A stretch of 64,000 nt of DNA from JARIHC01 sp035692985 (GTDB lineage Bacteria; Patescibacteriota; Saccharimonadia; Saccharimonadales; UBA4665): contig DASSHG010000003.1 in the NCBI GenBank assembly GCA_035692985.1, positions 1-64,000 on the forward strand. The letters run 5' to 3'. The notes beneath the pieces are model-generated. The model had not been told where the DNA came from. It worked only from the letters and a program-made list of their open reading frames with translations, and ran no database searches. Positions 8,726-16,733 of the stretch are shown piece by piece. A program made the position numbers and the translations under genes. Within the stretch, counting starts at the first letter, position 1. Every line of letters starts with the position of its first letter.

Positions 8726-10018
8726 GTGATGGCCGGTAAACAACAAAAAACTGCTGATAAGCAATCCTACAGCGTATCAAGTAATGGTGAAGCTGGCGGC
8801 ACTTCCGGCCGACATTTGCCTAGCTGGCGGCCGCCCACGCGCCTATCGGATAGGGCCAAGCTGATAATTATCGTAGTGGTAGTTGGTGTGCTGAGCGGTT
8901 TTGGCGGCGCTTGGCTGCAGGACCATAACAACAACGGCCTGGTTACTGGCAGCGTGGGCAACGGCAAAAAAATTATTACGAGCCAAAGCCAGTTGATCAG
9001 TCAAATAGCTAAAAATGTTGGTCCTAGCGTAGTTAGCGTTAATGTCGATATTTCCGGTAGCGGCCAAGCTGGCCAGTCTGATAGTGCCAACGGCCTGTTC
9101 GGCTTTGCCCAGCCGGAGCAGGAGCAAGCCGCCGGCACCGGTATTATCATTGATTCCAGCGGTTTGATCGTCACTAACCGTCATGTCGTGCCGGCCGGCA
9201 CGACCAACGTCAGCGTTACGCTGAGCGACGGCACCGAGCTGAAAGACGTCTCGGTAATTGGGCGGACCGGCGACAGCGACACGCTGGATATCGCTTTCCT
9301 CAAGATTAATGATACGCAAGGCCATAAGTTACCGCCGGCCACCTTGGGCAATTCCTCCAGCGTGCAGGTGGGTGACGACGTGGTGGCCATTGGTAACGCC
9401 CTGGGCCAGTTCCAGAACACTGTGACTAGCGGTATTATTTCCGGCTATGGCCGCAGTTTGCAGGCTGGCGACAGCTCAGGCAGCAGCTCATCGGCCGAAA
9501 GCTTGGTCGACCTGTTCCAGACCGATGCCGCGATCAACGAGGGTAACTCCGGCGGCCCGCTGGTGAACCTGAACGGGCAGGTAATCGGTATCAATACGGC
9601 CGTCGCCGGCGATGCCCAGAACATCGGTTTCGCCATCCCCATTAATGACGTCAAGGGCTTGATTGACCAGGTGGTCAAAACAGGCAAGTTCGCCCGTCCG
9701 TACCTAGGGGTAGAGTATGTGCAGCTGACCGGTGATATTGCCGACGAATTTAAGCTGAGCGTCCAGAACGGCGCCTTCATCGCGCCCAGCAGCGATCCCT
9801 CTAGCCCTTCTGTCATACCGGGCACTCCGGCGGCTAGCGCCGGCCTCAAAACCAATGATGTGATCACCGCCGTTAACGGTGCTAATATTGACCAGGCGCA
9901 CTCCTTGACGGCTTTGCTCAGCCAGCATCAGCCCGGCGATAAGATACAGCTGACCGTGCTGCGCGGCGGTAAGACCCTGCACATTACAGTCAAACTGGGT
10001 ACCGCGCCAACGACCTAG
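8726..10018 (+). CDS. htrA: HtrA/DegP-like serine protease with PDZ domain
   Basis: 430 residues. A short cytoplasmic segment and one membrane anchor (LIIIVVVVGVLSGFGGAWL) lead to a trypsin-like domain. The catalytic triad is visible: His in VTNRHVV, Asp in DTLDIAFLKI and Ser in NEGNSGGPLV. One C-terminal PDZ domain follows (PGTPAASAGLKTNDVITAVNG). It degrades or refolds damaged exported proteins at the outer membrane face. The ATG is 9 nt after the preceding gene, in the same operon. A serine-rich insertion (around DSSGSSSSAES) sits between strands of the protease domain. Confidence 0.94.
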   Translation: MMAGKQQKTADKQSYSVSSNGEAGGTSGRHLPSWRPPTRLSDRAKLIIIVVVVGVLSGFGGAWLQDHNNNGLVTGSVGNGKKIITSQSQLISQIAKNVGPSVVSVNVDISGSGQAGQSDSANGLFGFAQPEQEQAAGTGIIIDSSGLIVTNRHVVPAGTTNVSVTLSDGTELKDVSVIGRTGDSDTLDIAFLKINDTQGHKLPPATLGNSSSVQVGDDVVAIGNALGQFQNTVTSGIISGYGRSLQAGDSSGSSSSAESLVDLFQTDAAINEGNSGGPLVNLNGQVIGINTAVAGDAQNIGFAIPINDVKGLIDQVVKTGKFARPYLGVEYVQLTGDIADEFKLSVQNGAFIAPSSDPSSPSVIPGTPAASAGLKTNDVITAVNGANIDQAHSLTALLSQHQPGDKIQLTVLRGGKTLHITVKLGTAPTT

Positions 10019-10191
10019 CCTCTGATAAATTTTGTGTTCAAGGTAGCTAAAGCGTGTTTTTGCCATTTGCGGTGCCCAGGGGATCAGGCGTCCTTTAATG
10101 CCTATCTTGCAAAATACGGCGGATCAATATATTTTACAATTACTACGCCTAGCCAGCCGTTAAAGTAAATAAAAACGTCAAAATGATTCTT

Positions 10192-11007
10192 TCAAAGCTG
10201 TTGCCCGAAAACCTGGATAAGATCGTCGGTTTCTACGAGTTTGTATTCCGCGCTTGCGGCAATATTGGCCAACGCGGCGTGTTGGGGCGGCAAACTCTCT
10301 GTTAAAATAAACAACGGCCTTTTTTGTAACTTTTTGATTTGAGCGAATAGTTGCCGGTAAATATCCAGGCCGTCCGGCCCGCCGAAGATGGCTATCCTGG
10401 GCTCGTGCGAAGCAGCTTGATTCACCTTATGGCTATCTGGTACGTAAGGCAGGTTGCAAAGTAGTACGTTGTTGTCTTGACGCGACCCAGCTAGCAAGTC
10501 ACTGCTGATGACCGCGACATCCGCTGTGTATTTATCTACGTTCATTTGAGCAATTTTGAGAGCTCCGGAGTCGATCTCTAGTAGCTCTACTTGGGTCTGC
10601 GGCAGCTCTAGCTTAACAGTAATACCAAGTGCGCCTGAACCGGTTCCTACGTCCGCGATTTTGATCGTTTTCGGTAGTTTTGGCAGGTTTTTGAGGCAAT
10701 CGATCATAGTTTCCGATTCCGGCCGTGGTTCCAGCACAGACGGTGTAATTATGAACTCCCGCCCATAGAATTCTGTTTTTTTGCGCAAGTAGGCCAGCGG
10801 CTCGTGTGTCGCGCGCCGGCTGAGCAATTTTGTGAGTTTGGCAATCTCGGTTGACGACAATTTATGCTCACCGTGCGCCAGCAGCCACGCCCGGTCGTGC
10901 CCGGTCACATCTTCCAACAAAACCAGCGCGTCCAACCGCGCCGTGCTAATCCCGACCATCTTCAGCTGTTGCCGGCTTCGTTCCAGCCAAACGTCGATAT
11001 TCATCAT
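10192..11007 (-). CDS. prmC: Peptide chain release factor N5-glutamine methyltransferase
   Basis: 271 residues: helical N-terminal domain (LLEDVTGHDRAWLLAHGE) and a class I SAM domain with motif I IADVGTGSGALGI and the LEPRPESE motif before it. PrmC methylates the Gln of the GGQ motif in RF1 and RF2, both encoded in this window. The substrate-binding NPPY tetrapeptide reads NLPY here (LLCNLPYVPD), a variation of a normally invariant position. On the minus strand TATACT (11020-11015) lies 7 nt before the ATG, so it is probably leaderless. prfA lies upstream on the same strand but is separated by an opposite-strand orphan. Confidence 0.92.
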   Translation of the reverse strand: MMNIDVWLERSRQQLKMVGISTARLDALVLLEDVTGHDRAWLLAHGEHKLSSTEIAKLTKLLSRRATHEPLAYLRKKTEFYGREFIITPSVLEPRPESETMIDCLKNLPKLPKTIKIADVGTGSGALGITVKLELPQTQVELLEIDSGALKIAQMNVDKYTADVAVISSDLLAGSRQDNNVLLCNLPYVPDSHKVNQAASHEPRIAIFGGPDGLDIYRQLFAQIKKLQKRPLFILTESLPPQHAALANIAASAEYKLVETDDLIQVFGQQL

Positions 11008-11158
11008 TTATAAGAGTATAACGCAGGGCGGCTATAAAAAATCTTATTTTTAGACGGGGCATCATTCTGTACCATAGGTTAATCTGAACTGATGTCATGA
11101 CCGCACACGCGCAAAGCAAACTAGGATTAATAATTAAATAAGGAGGTAAATAAATAGC

Positions 11159-11803
11159 ATGAAACCAGAAGTATCAAGCGGAGCGGTTTTGGAGGGCAAA
11201 CCAAGCCTTACCCGCACTAAGCGTTTAACACGGTTCACGATAGAGCAAGCACTCAGGGCTATAGACATGCCGCTTTCGGTTGCGACGGCTGTAATACCCA
11301 AAATGCCCAGAAAACAAATTGAAATCGCCAAGGAAATCCAAAGTCGCAAGCTGGCAAATTCCGCCAATTTAGATCGTCGCGCCCGGACATTTCTGTTTGC
11401 GCTCAGGGAGAACTTCGGTGAATCATTAAAGCAGGGTCTGGTCCTACGACCCAAAACAGATAATGAGCACGACATAACGATACAGGCCGTAACGCATGAC
11501 ACGGGCCGGATTCATAAAACGGAAGCCGACGTCGTAATAGTGTCTAAGCAGCGGAATGTAACGCGTCTAGAGGTTGGTACTGTGGAACCGACGGTAGGCG
11601 CCGCGCGTACGGGCGGGCCCGTAAAACCTTCGGCCTGGGTCCAGGTAGTTGACCCAGCGGCTGAATCCCGCAGAATTTTTAGTAGTATGGACTTCGGTTT
11701 ACCCGAGCAGGGCCAACTGGTCGATGTAGCGGATAGGACTTTCGGCGAGATTGAAGCGGCCTGTGACCAGGGCAACTGCGAAGTCTATACCCTAGTTGCT
11801 TAA
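11159..11803 (+). CDS. Orphan protein, 214 aa, between prmC and prfA
   Basis: Not recognised. Soluble; a basic helical N-terminal half (MPRKQIEIAKEIQSRKL) and a beta-rich C-terminal half containing many Val and Thr. A strong Shine-Dalgarno (AAGGAGG) lies upstream of the ATG but with long spacing of about 12 nt. Its stop codon shares the palindrome TTAA (11800-11803) with the stop of prfA on the other strand. It interrupts what is in many bacteria a prfA-prmC operon. Confidence 0.7.
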   Translation: MKPEVSSGAVLEGKPSLTRTKRLTRFTIEQALRAIDMPLSVATAVIPKMPRKQIEIAKEIQSRKLANSANLDRRARTFLFALRENFGESLKQGLVLRPKTDNEHDITIQAVTHDTGRIHKTEADVVIVSKQRNVTRLEVGTVEPTVGAARTGGPVKPSAWVQVVDPAAESRRIFSSMDFGLPEQGQLVDVADRTFGEIEAACDQGNCEVYTLVA

Positions 11804-12858
11804 GACTCGCGACTGAACAGTTCGTGCTCGGCGGACTGGAGTTTTTCGATCAGGTCGTCGATGTCGCCGTCCAGGGCGCCGGGGACGTTGGAGCGGCTGT
11901 AGCCGATGCGGTGATCAGTTATGCGGTCCTGCGGGAAATTATAAGTACGGATTTTCTCTGAGCGGTCACCGGAGCCGATCAGTTTCTGGCGGGCTGCTGA
12001 CTGTTCTTTCTGCTCTTCGTCGATCTTCATTTGCAGCAGGCGGGAGCGCAGCACACTCATGGCCTTGGCTTTGTTCTTGATTTGGGATTTTTCGTCCTGG
12101 TTGGTGATGACCAGACCGGTTGGCAGGTGGGTGATACGGACGGCTGAATCGGTGGTATTGACGGATTGGCCACCGTGGCCGCCGCTGCGGAAAACATCGA
12201 CGCGCAGCTCTTCCGGCTTGATTTCTATATCAGATTCTTCGGCCTCTGGCAGTACGGCCACGGTGGCCGTCGAGGTGTGTACGCGGCCTTGGCTCTCGGT
12301 GGCTGGCACGCGCTGCACTCGGTGCACGCCGGCCTCAAATTTAAGATTCTTATAAGCGTCCACGCCTCGCACCGCGAAAGTAATTTCCTTGAAACCGCCG
12401 ACTTCATTAGGCGATTCGTTAATCAATTCTATTTTATAATCGTGTTTTTCGGCCCAGCGATTGTACATTCGATAAAGCTCCCCAGCGAACAGGGAAGACT
12501 CGTCACCGCCGGCGGCGGCGCGGATCTCAATTATTACATCGCGGCTATTATTAGGATCGGCGGGCATTAATAGCTCGCGCAATTTCTCCTCGTTAGCGGC
12601 AATCTTTTTCGTGAGCTCGGCCAGCTCAGTCTCGGCCATCTGTTGGAGCTCCAATTCGCCGCCGACTTTCAGCTCCTCGGCAGCCCGCCTATTCTTAGCC
12701 AGCTGCTTTTTCTCATTGAACAGGGCAACCAGTTCATCCAGCTCGGCCTTGCGCTTAGCCAGCTTAGGATAACTTTTGTCACTATAAATGGCTGGGTCCT
12801 GGAGCTGCTGCTCTAATTCCTTGAGCTCGACTCTTAATTGCCGTTCTTTTTCTTCCAT
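11800..12858 (-). CDS. prfA: Peptide chain release factor 1
   Basis: 352-residue class I release factor. It has the N-terminal coiled-coil domain, the PAT anticodon-like tripeptide (RVPATESQGR) that specifies UAA/UAG, and the catalytic GGQ in SGGHGGQSVNTTDSAVR. Full length. Minus-strand extended -10 TGATATACT (hexamer 12871-12866) lies 7 nt before the ATG, giving a leaderless transcript. Its stop overlaps that of the convergent orphan by 4 nt. PAT versus SPF in the prfB product separates the two paralogues cleanly. Confidence 0.97.
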   Translation of the reverse strand: MEEKERQLRVELKELEQQLQDPAIYSDKSYPKLAKRKAELDELVALFNEKKQLAKNRRAAEELKVGGELELQQMAETELAELTKKIAANEEKLRELLMPADPNNSRDVIIEIRAAAGGDESSLFAGELYRMYNRWAEKHDYKIELINESPNEVGGFKEITFAVRGVDAYKNLKFEAGVHRVQRVPATESQGRVHTSTATVAVLPEAEESDIEIKPEELRVDVFRSGGHGGQSVNTTDSAVRITHLPTGLVITNQDEKSQIKNKAKAMSVLRSRLLQMKIDEEQKEQSAARQKLIGSGDRSEKIRTYNFPQDRITDHRIGYSRSNVPGALDGDIDDLIEKLQSAEHELFSRES

Positions 12859-12888
12859 CCTAGCCAGTATATCACCTCTGTTTATATA

Positions 12889-12916
12889 TTGACAAAATCA
12901 ATACATGATGTATCAT
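12889..12916 (+). promoter_or_regulatory. Promoter of the orphan at 12924
   Basis: TTGACA at 12889-12894, a 16-nt spacer, TATCAT at 12911-12916; the GTG start follows after 7 nt. It is divergent to the prfA -10 at 12871-12866. Confidence 0.65.
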
Positions 12917-12923
12917 ATACCTC

Positions 12924-13406
12924 GTGAGTAAATATATTGAGATAAAACGAGACAACCCTGAGCAAGTGAGGCTGCATATAAGAAAAAACGTACTCGCCAG
13001 GTGGGGTGAACCGACTGTCGATTTCCCGAGCTTAACAGATCTTATATTCGAACAAGCCGGTATGCCGCTCGACACCGAGATCAAATTGTTTAGTGGACGC
13101 TGGGTTGGCGGTGAGTATCATCTAAAGCAATTTGCTCGAGGAGCTTATAATCCGTTGACACACACTATTTATTCGGCCGTTGGTGTAAATGTTAACGCCG
13201 GCTTACCGCATCCATCACATCTTCCTGGTGCAACTTGGGAAGAACTTCGAGACAGCGCTCCAAATATGGCCATGAGTAAGCTTATTCGTAATGCGCTTCA
13301 AGCATCGCACGTAGGAGGCGAGGAACTTTACGGGCGAGAACGTGAACTCTACGTTGAACATGCTGCCGACATCCGGTTCCTTGATGCGTCGGCAGACGCC
13401 CGGTAA
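12924..13406 (+). CDS. Orphan protein, 160 aa, GTG start
   Basis: Not recognised. Soluble, mildly basic at the N-terminus and acidic at the C-terminus, rich in His and aromatic residues (for example GEYHLKQFARGAYNPLTHTI). No membrane segment. A consensus promoter ends 7 nt before the GTG, so the mRNA should start at the initiation codon. Its stop is 2 nt from the stop of the convergent rpmE. Confidence 0.7.
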   Translation: MSKYIEIKRDNPEQVRLHIRKNVLARWGEPTVDFPSLTDLIFEQAGMPLDTEIKLFSGRWVGGEYHLKQFARGAYNPLTHTIYSAVGVNVNAGLPHPSHLPGATWEELRDSAPNMAMSKLIRNALQASHVGGEELYGRERELYVEHAADIRFLDASADAR

Positions 13407-13408
13407 AG

Positions 13409-13765
13409 CTACTTCTTAACTTTGGAATTTTCGGCTTTGGTTTCGGCCTTGGCTACCTTGGCGGCGGCGCGTTTGGCCTCTTTTTGGGCGGCAGCGGCCC
13501 GCTTTTCCTTGGCTTTGGCGCCGGCTTGGGCGCGGGCTTTGAACTTATCAACGCGGCCTTCAATGTCGAGAATCTTTTCCTCACCGGTGAAGTAGGGATG
13601 GGAAGCAGACGAAACGTGCACTTTGATTAGCGGATATTCCTGGCCGTCGTCCCACTTAGTAGTTTCTTCGGTGGCGGCAGTGGAGCGCGTCAGAAAACGG
13701 AACCCGTTGTTCAGGTCCTCGTAGACGACGAGCCGGTAATTATCTGGGTGCAAGTCTTTCTTCAT
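13409..13765 (-). CDS. rpmE2: 50S ribosomal protein L31, type B, with Lys/Ala-rich tail
   Basis: 118 residues from the ATG at 13765. The first 80 match L31 (MKKDLHPDNYRLVVYED, then SSASHPYFTGEEKILD) without the zinc-binding cysteines, so it is the type B (zinc-free) form. The last 45 residues are an Ala/Lys-rich helical extension (AKEKRAAAAQKEAKRAAAK), longer than usual for L31. A TATACT hexamer lies 12 nt before the ATG on the minus strand. In-frame codons exist upstream, but they precede the homologous start and overlap the promoter. Confidence 0.92.
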   Translation of the reverse strand: MKKDLHPDNYRLVVYEDLNNGFRFLTRSTAATEETTKWDDGQEYPLIKVHVSSASHPYFTGEEKILDIEGRVDKFKARAQAGAKAKEKRAAAAQKEAKRAAAKVAKAETKAENSKVKK

Positions 13766-13806
13766 AGTTAGAGAGATAGTATACACATCTGTTGGCCTGG
13801 GGTCAA

Positions 13807-13836
13807 TTGTGAATTGTGTGATATTTATGGTATCAT
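13807..13836 (+). promoter_or_regulatory. Promoter of the orphan at 13857
   Basis: TTGTGA at 13807-13812, 18-nt spacer, TATCAT at 13831-13836, followed by an AAAGGAG Shine-Dalgarno at 13844-13850. Confidence 0.6.
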
Positions 13837-13856
13837 GTGTTTTAAAGGAGTCGGCT

Positions 13857-14219
13857 ATGATAAGTAATCAATTTGGAAACTTTGACTCGATAGATTTTTA
13901 TAAAGTGAGGCCTGAGCCTGTCGCGACGGAGGATGGCGTTGAGTGGCAGATTGGAACGCTAATGCCTGTTACACTTCCTTCAGGCACTATGCCGGAGGCC
14001 GGAGAGCCATTATCTGCCCGCGTCCATACGAGCAAGCCTGATATGGGCACGGTTCGGGTCGTAGGCGCAGTAGGCGAAACTGAAATATACGAAAAAGAGA
14101 TTGGCACAAGCGGGCTTAAAGGTTTTTTTGCCGAACGTAGAATACGTTTAGCCGAACGTCGGGCAGTTCACCGTGTTTCGTGCGCTATTAATACGGCATA
14201 CGCAAACGACCCTTTCTAG
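13857..14219 (+). CDS. Orphan protein, 120 aa
   Basis: Not recognised. I place the start at the ATG of MISNQFGNF because a good Shine-Dalgarno (AAAGGAG) is 6 nt upstream and the promoter -10 lies upstream of it; an in-frame GTG at 13809 falls inside the promoter. The protein is beta-rich in the centre (Val/Thr/Gly) with a basic helical C-terminal part (FFAERRIRLAERRAVHR). It precedes rpsB but is separated from it by a dedicated promoter. Confidence 0.65.
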   Translation: MISNQFGNFDSIDFYKVRPEPVATEDGVEWQIGTLMPVTLPSGTMPEAGEPLSARVHTSKPDMGTVRVVGAVGETEIYEKEIGTSGLKGFFAERRIRLAERRAVHRVSCAINTAYANDPF

Positions 14220-14241
14220 CGGTAAGCTTTGGCATTCTAGG

Positions 14242-14269
14242 TTGTATCGCGTATACAATCTGATATAAT
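14242..14269 (+). promoter_or_regulatory. rpsB promoter with overlapping inverted repeat
   Basis: TTGTAT at 14242-14247, a 16-nt spacer and extended -10 TGATATAAT (hexamer 14264-14269). The interval 14242-14258 is an inverted repeat, TTGTAT-n5-ATACAA, covering the -35 and most of the spacer, so a regulator could bind there. A leader of about 90 nt follows. Confidence 0.6.
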
Positions 14270-14276
14270 ACTCTCA

Positions 14277-14295
14277 CAACCAATTAAGCAGGTTG
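14277..14295 (+). promoter_or_regulatory. rpsB 5' leader hairpin
   Basis: CAACC (14277-14281), 9-nt loop, GGTTG (14291-14295), a few nt after the predicted transcription start. rpsB leaders in other bacteria are autoregulated by S2; this hairpin is a candidate element, but I cannot match a known consensus. Confidence 0.35.
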
Positions 14296-14366
14296 GGGTT
14301 TGATCCTCTTTTGCGAGTTGCCGTGCAGGCGCGTGAAGGTTCCCAATCGAAGAAGAAGGAGACAAT

Positions 14367-15143
14367 ATGGCTACCAACCAGGTAGATATCAAGAAATTAT
14401 TAGAATCGGGCGCGCATTTCGGCCACAAGACCGAGCGCTGGCACCCTAAAATGGCGCCGTATATCCATAGCAAACGCGGCGGGGCGCATATTATCGATCT
14501 TACCAAGACGGTCACGGCGCTGGACGAGGCGCTGGCGTTTTTGGAAAAGACCGCGGCTGACGGCAAGCAGATCTTGCTGGTCGGCACTAAGCGCCAGGCG
14601 CAGGACATCATCAAGAAAGCTGCCGAGGAGACAGGTATGCCGTTTGTCACTGAGCGCTGGCTGGGCGGCATGCTAACCAACTGGAATACGATTGGCGGCC
14701 GGGTCAAACATCTGCAGGACCTGGAAAACCGCATGGCCAGCGGCGAACTGGAGAATAAGTACAACAAGCTGGAAGTGCAGCGTTTCCAGGAAGAGATAGA
14801 CCAAATGAACGTTTTGTACGGCGGCGTCAAAGAGTTAAACGCGCGGCCGGGAGCGGTTTTCGTGGTTGATATTTTGAACGATGCCAACGCCGTGCGCGAG
14901 GCCCGCAAGTTGGGCGTGCCGATCGTGGCACTGGTGGACACCAACGCCGACCCGAGTCAGGTTAACTATCCGATTCCAGCTAACGACGACGCTATTAAAT
15001 CTATCGAGCTGATTGTTAGTTACGTGCAGGCGGCTATTTTGGCTGGCAAAGCCAAAATTAAGGCCGCTCCAGTTGCTGATAAAGATGAGAAACCGGCCGC
15101 TGACGCTGCCAAAACTGAGAAAATCGAGAGGGTGAAGGTATAG
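14367..15143 (+). CDS. rpsB: 30S ribosomal protein S2
   Basis: 258 residues. Opens with VDIKKLLESGAHFGHKTERW and contains the S2 blocks GTKRQAQDII and RWLGGMLTNW; the C-terminal 30 residues are an Ala/Lys-rich extension (ADKDEKPAADAAKTEK). It joins the 30S subunit late in assembly. A Shine-Dalgarno GAAGGAG sits 6 nt upstream. First gene of rpsB-tsf; tsf starts 2 nt after the stop. Confidence 0.97.
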   Translation: MATNQVDIKKLLESGAHFGHKTERWHPKMAPYIHSKRGGAHIIDLTKTVTALDEALAFLEKTAADGKQILLVGTKRQAQDIIKKAAEETGMPFVTERWLGGMLTNWNTIGGRVKHLQDLENRMASGELENKYNKLEVQRFQEEIDQMNVLYGGVKELNARPGAVFVVDILNDANAVREARKLGVPIVALVDTNADPSQVNYPIPANDDAIKSIELIVSYVQAAILAGKAKIKAAPVADKDEKPAADAAKTEKIERVKV

Positions 15144-15145
15144 TC

Positions 15146-15742
15146 GTGGCTGTTGATATCAAAGAAGTTAAACGCTTGAAAGACCTGACCGGCGTCGGGT
15201 TGACCGACGCCAAGGCCGCTTTGGAAGATGCCGGCGGCGATTTTGATAAGGCCCTGGACGCTATGCGTAAAAAAGGCCTGACCAAAGCCGAAAAGCGCGG
15301 CGAGCGCGAGGCCCGTCAGGGTTTGGTTGGCACTTATAACCACGACGGCCGCATCGGCGTCTTGGTGGAGGTCAATTGTGAAACCGATTTCGTGGCCCGC
15401 AATGAGATTTTTACCGGTTTAGTAAAGGATTTGGCGATGCATATTGCCGCCGCAGCACCGCAATATGTCAGCGTTGATGAAGTGCTGGCCGCTGACCGCA
15501 AAAAGATCACCGACGAGTTTTTCGAAAAGGCTAAGGCCGACGGCAAGCCGGCCGAGATGATCGATAAGATCGTCGCGGGCCAAGTGCAAAAGCATCTCGC
15601 GGAGCGTTGCCTGTTGGACCAGCCGTTTGTGAAAGACTCCGACCAGACCGTAGGTGACTTAGTGAAAGAACACAATGCACGACTCGGCGAAAATATCGTC
15701 GTACGGCGTTTCTCACGCATCGCGCTTGGCGAGGTAAGCTAA
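15146..15742 (+). CDS. tsf: Elongation factor Ts
   Basis: 198 residues with a GTG start. The N-terminal UBA-like domain contains the LRxxTGxG motif as LKDLTGVGLTDAKAALE, and the core has VEVNCETDFVARN, which inserts into EF-Tu to release GDP. It is about 85 residues shorter than the E. coli protein and has a single core subdomain, like the Thermus protein that acts as a dimer. Two nt separate it from rpsB. Confidence 0.96.
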   Translation: MAVDIKEVKRLKDLTGVGLTDAKAALEDAGGDFDKALDAMRKKGLTKAEKRGEREARQGLVGTYNHDGRIGVLVEVNCETDFVARNEIFTGLVKDLAMHIAAAAPQYVSVDEVLAADRKKITDEFFEKAKADGKPAEMIDKIVAGQVQKHLAERCLLDQPFVKDSDQTVGDLVKEHNARLGENIVVRRFSRIALGEVS

Positions 15743-15756
15743 TAGGAAATTCTCGT

Positions 15757-16140
15757 ATGTGGCCACGCCATAAAAAACATGAATCAGGGACACCCGATCA
15801 GGCGGCCGCTACCGACAAAAAGGAATTGATGCCGCCCAAAGTAGAATCGCCTCAGGGCTGCCACGGATATGGCGCGATAGTTGCGGAACCGTTCACGGAC
15901 TGGTCAAAAACTATCTTTACGAAGTTCGGATGTCCTGAGATTAATCATGGTCGCAGTGAAGAGGTATATCGCAGCCGAGTAAGCGTAAATAATGAAAGTA
16001 TTACAGACGTATATTTGCAGCAAGTTAAACGGGCCAGCGAAGCAGCGATTGGGGCGTTGTGCCTGACCTGCCCCTTAAATCCGCTTAACCGCGCGCCTAA
16101 TGACATTTCCGACCTTGATAGACCGCCCCATGACGTTTAA
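15757..16140 (+). CDS. Four-cysteine orphan between tsf and frr, faintly WhiB-like
   Basis: 127 residues, unknown. Cysteines at residues 35, 59, 102 and 105; the last two form CLTCPLNP, reminiscent of the CxxCPV iron-sulfur motif of WhiB-like regulators, and the spacing C-23-C-42-CxxC could hold a metal cluster. The WhiB final cysteine and the glycine/basic tail are not evident, so this is a resemblance only. It occupies the place of pyrH in the usual rpsB-tsf-pyrH-frr operon. The ATG is 14 nt after tsf. Confidence 0.6.
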   Translation: MWPRHKKHESGTPDQAAATDKKELMPPKVESPQGCHGYGAIVAEPFTDWSKTIFTKFGCPEINHGRSEEVYRSRVSVNNESITDVYLQQVKRASEAAIGALCLTCPLNPLNRAPNDISDLDRPPHDV

Positions 16141-16154
16141 GATAAGAGGAATAT

Positions 16155-16718
16155 ATGGACGCGAATCAAGTAGTTACGAACGCCAAAGATAAGTTCGCTC
16201 AAGCAGTCGGGCGGTTTCAGGATAGTCTGAAGACGCTTCGAACAGGACGGGCCAATGCCGCCATGCTTGACGGCGTAAAAGTTGAGGCTTACGGCACGCC
16301 GATGCCATTAAACCAGGTGGCCACGATTTCCGTGCCGGACGCGACACTTATTCAATTATCGCCGTTCGATCCGAACAATCTGGGTGCCATCGCCGAGGCC
16401 ATCCGCAACGATTCCAGCCTAGGACTGAATCCAACCGATGACGGCCGGGTTATCCGCGTGCCGATTCCGCCGCTGACCGAGGAGCGCCGCCGTGAGCTGG
16501 CCAAGCAGGTTGGCGCCAAGCAGGAAGAGTGCATGATCGTTCTTCGCAACGTGCGCCATGAGGCCATGGACACGCTCAACCAAGCTAAAAAAGACAAAGA
16601 CATCGGCGAAGACGAGGCCAAACGGCTAGGCGGCCAGGTTGATGAGGCCATGAACAAAGCCCGCGGCGAAGCCGAAACAGCCGCTAAGACCAAAGAATCC
16701 GAAATCCTCAGTTTATAA
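16155..16718 (+). CDS. frr: Ribosome-recycling factor
   Basis: 187 residues, the usual length. It has the three-helix bundle signatures RTGRANAAMLDGVKVEAYG and the hinge and second domain region RVPIPPLTEERRRELAKQ, with the basic helix KQEECMIVLRNVRHEA. With EF-G it splits post-termination ribosomes. GAGGAA provides a Shine-Dalgarno; 14 nt separate it from the upstream orphan, so it is probably in the rpsB transcript. Confidence 0.97.
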   Translation: MDANQVVTNAKDKFAQAVGRFQDSLKTLRTGRANAAMLDGVKVEAYGTPMPLNQVATISVPDATLIQLSPFDPNNLGAIAEAIRNDSSLGLNPTDDGRVIRVPIPPLTEERRRELAKQVGAKQEECMIVLRNVRHEAMDTLNQAKKDKDIGEDEAKRLGGQVDEAMNKARGEAETAAKTKESEILSL

Positions 16719-16733
16719 ATCGTCCTCGTATGG

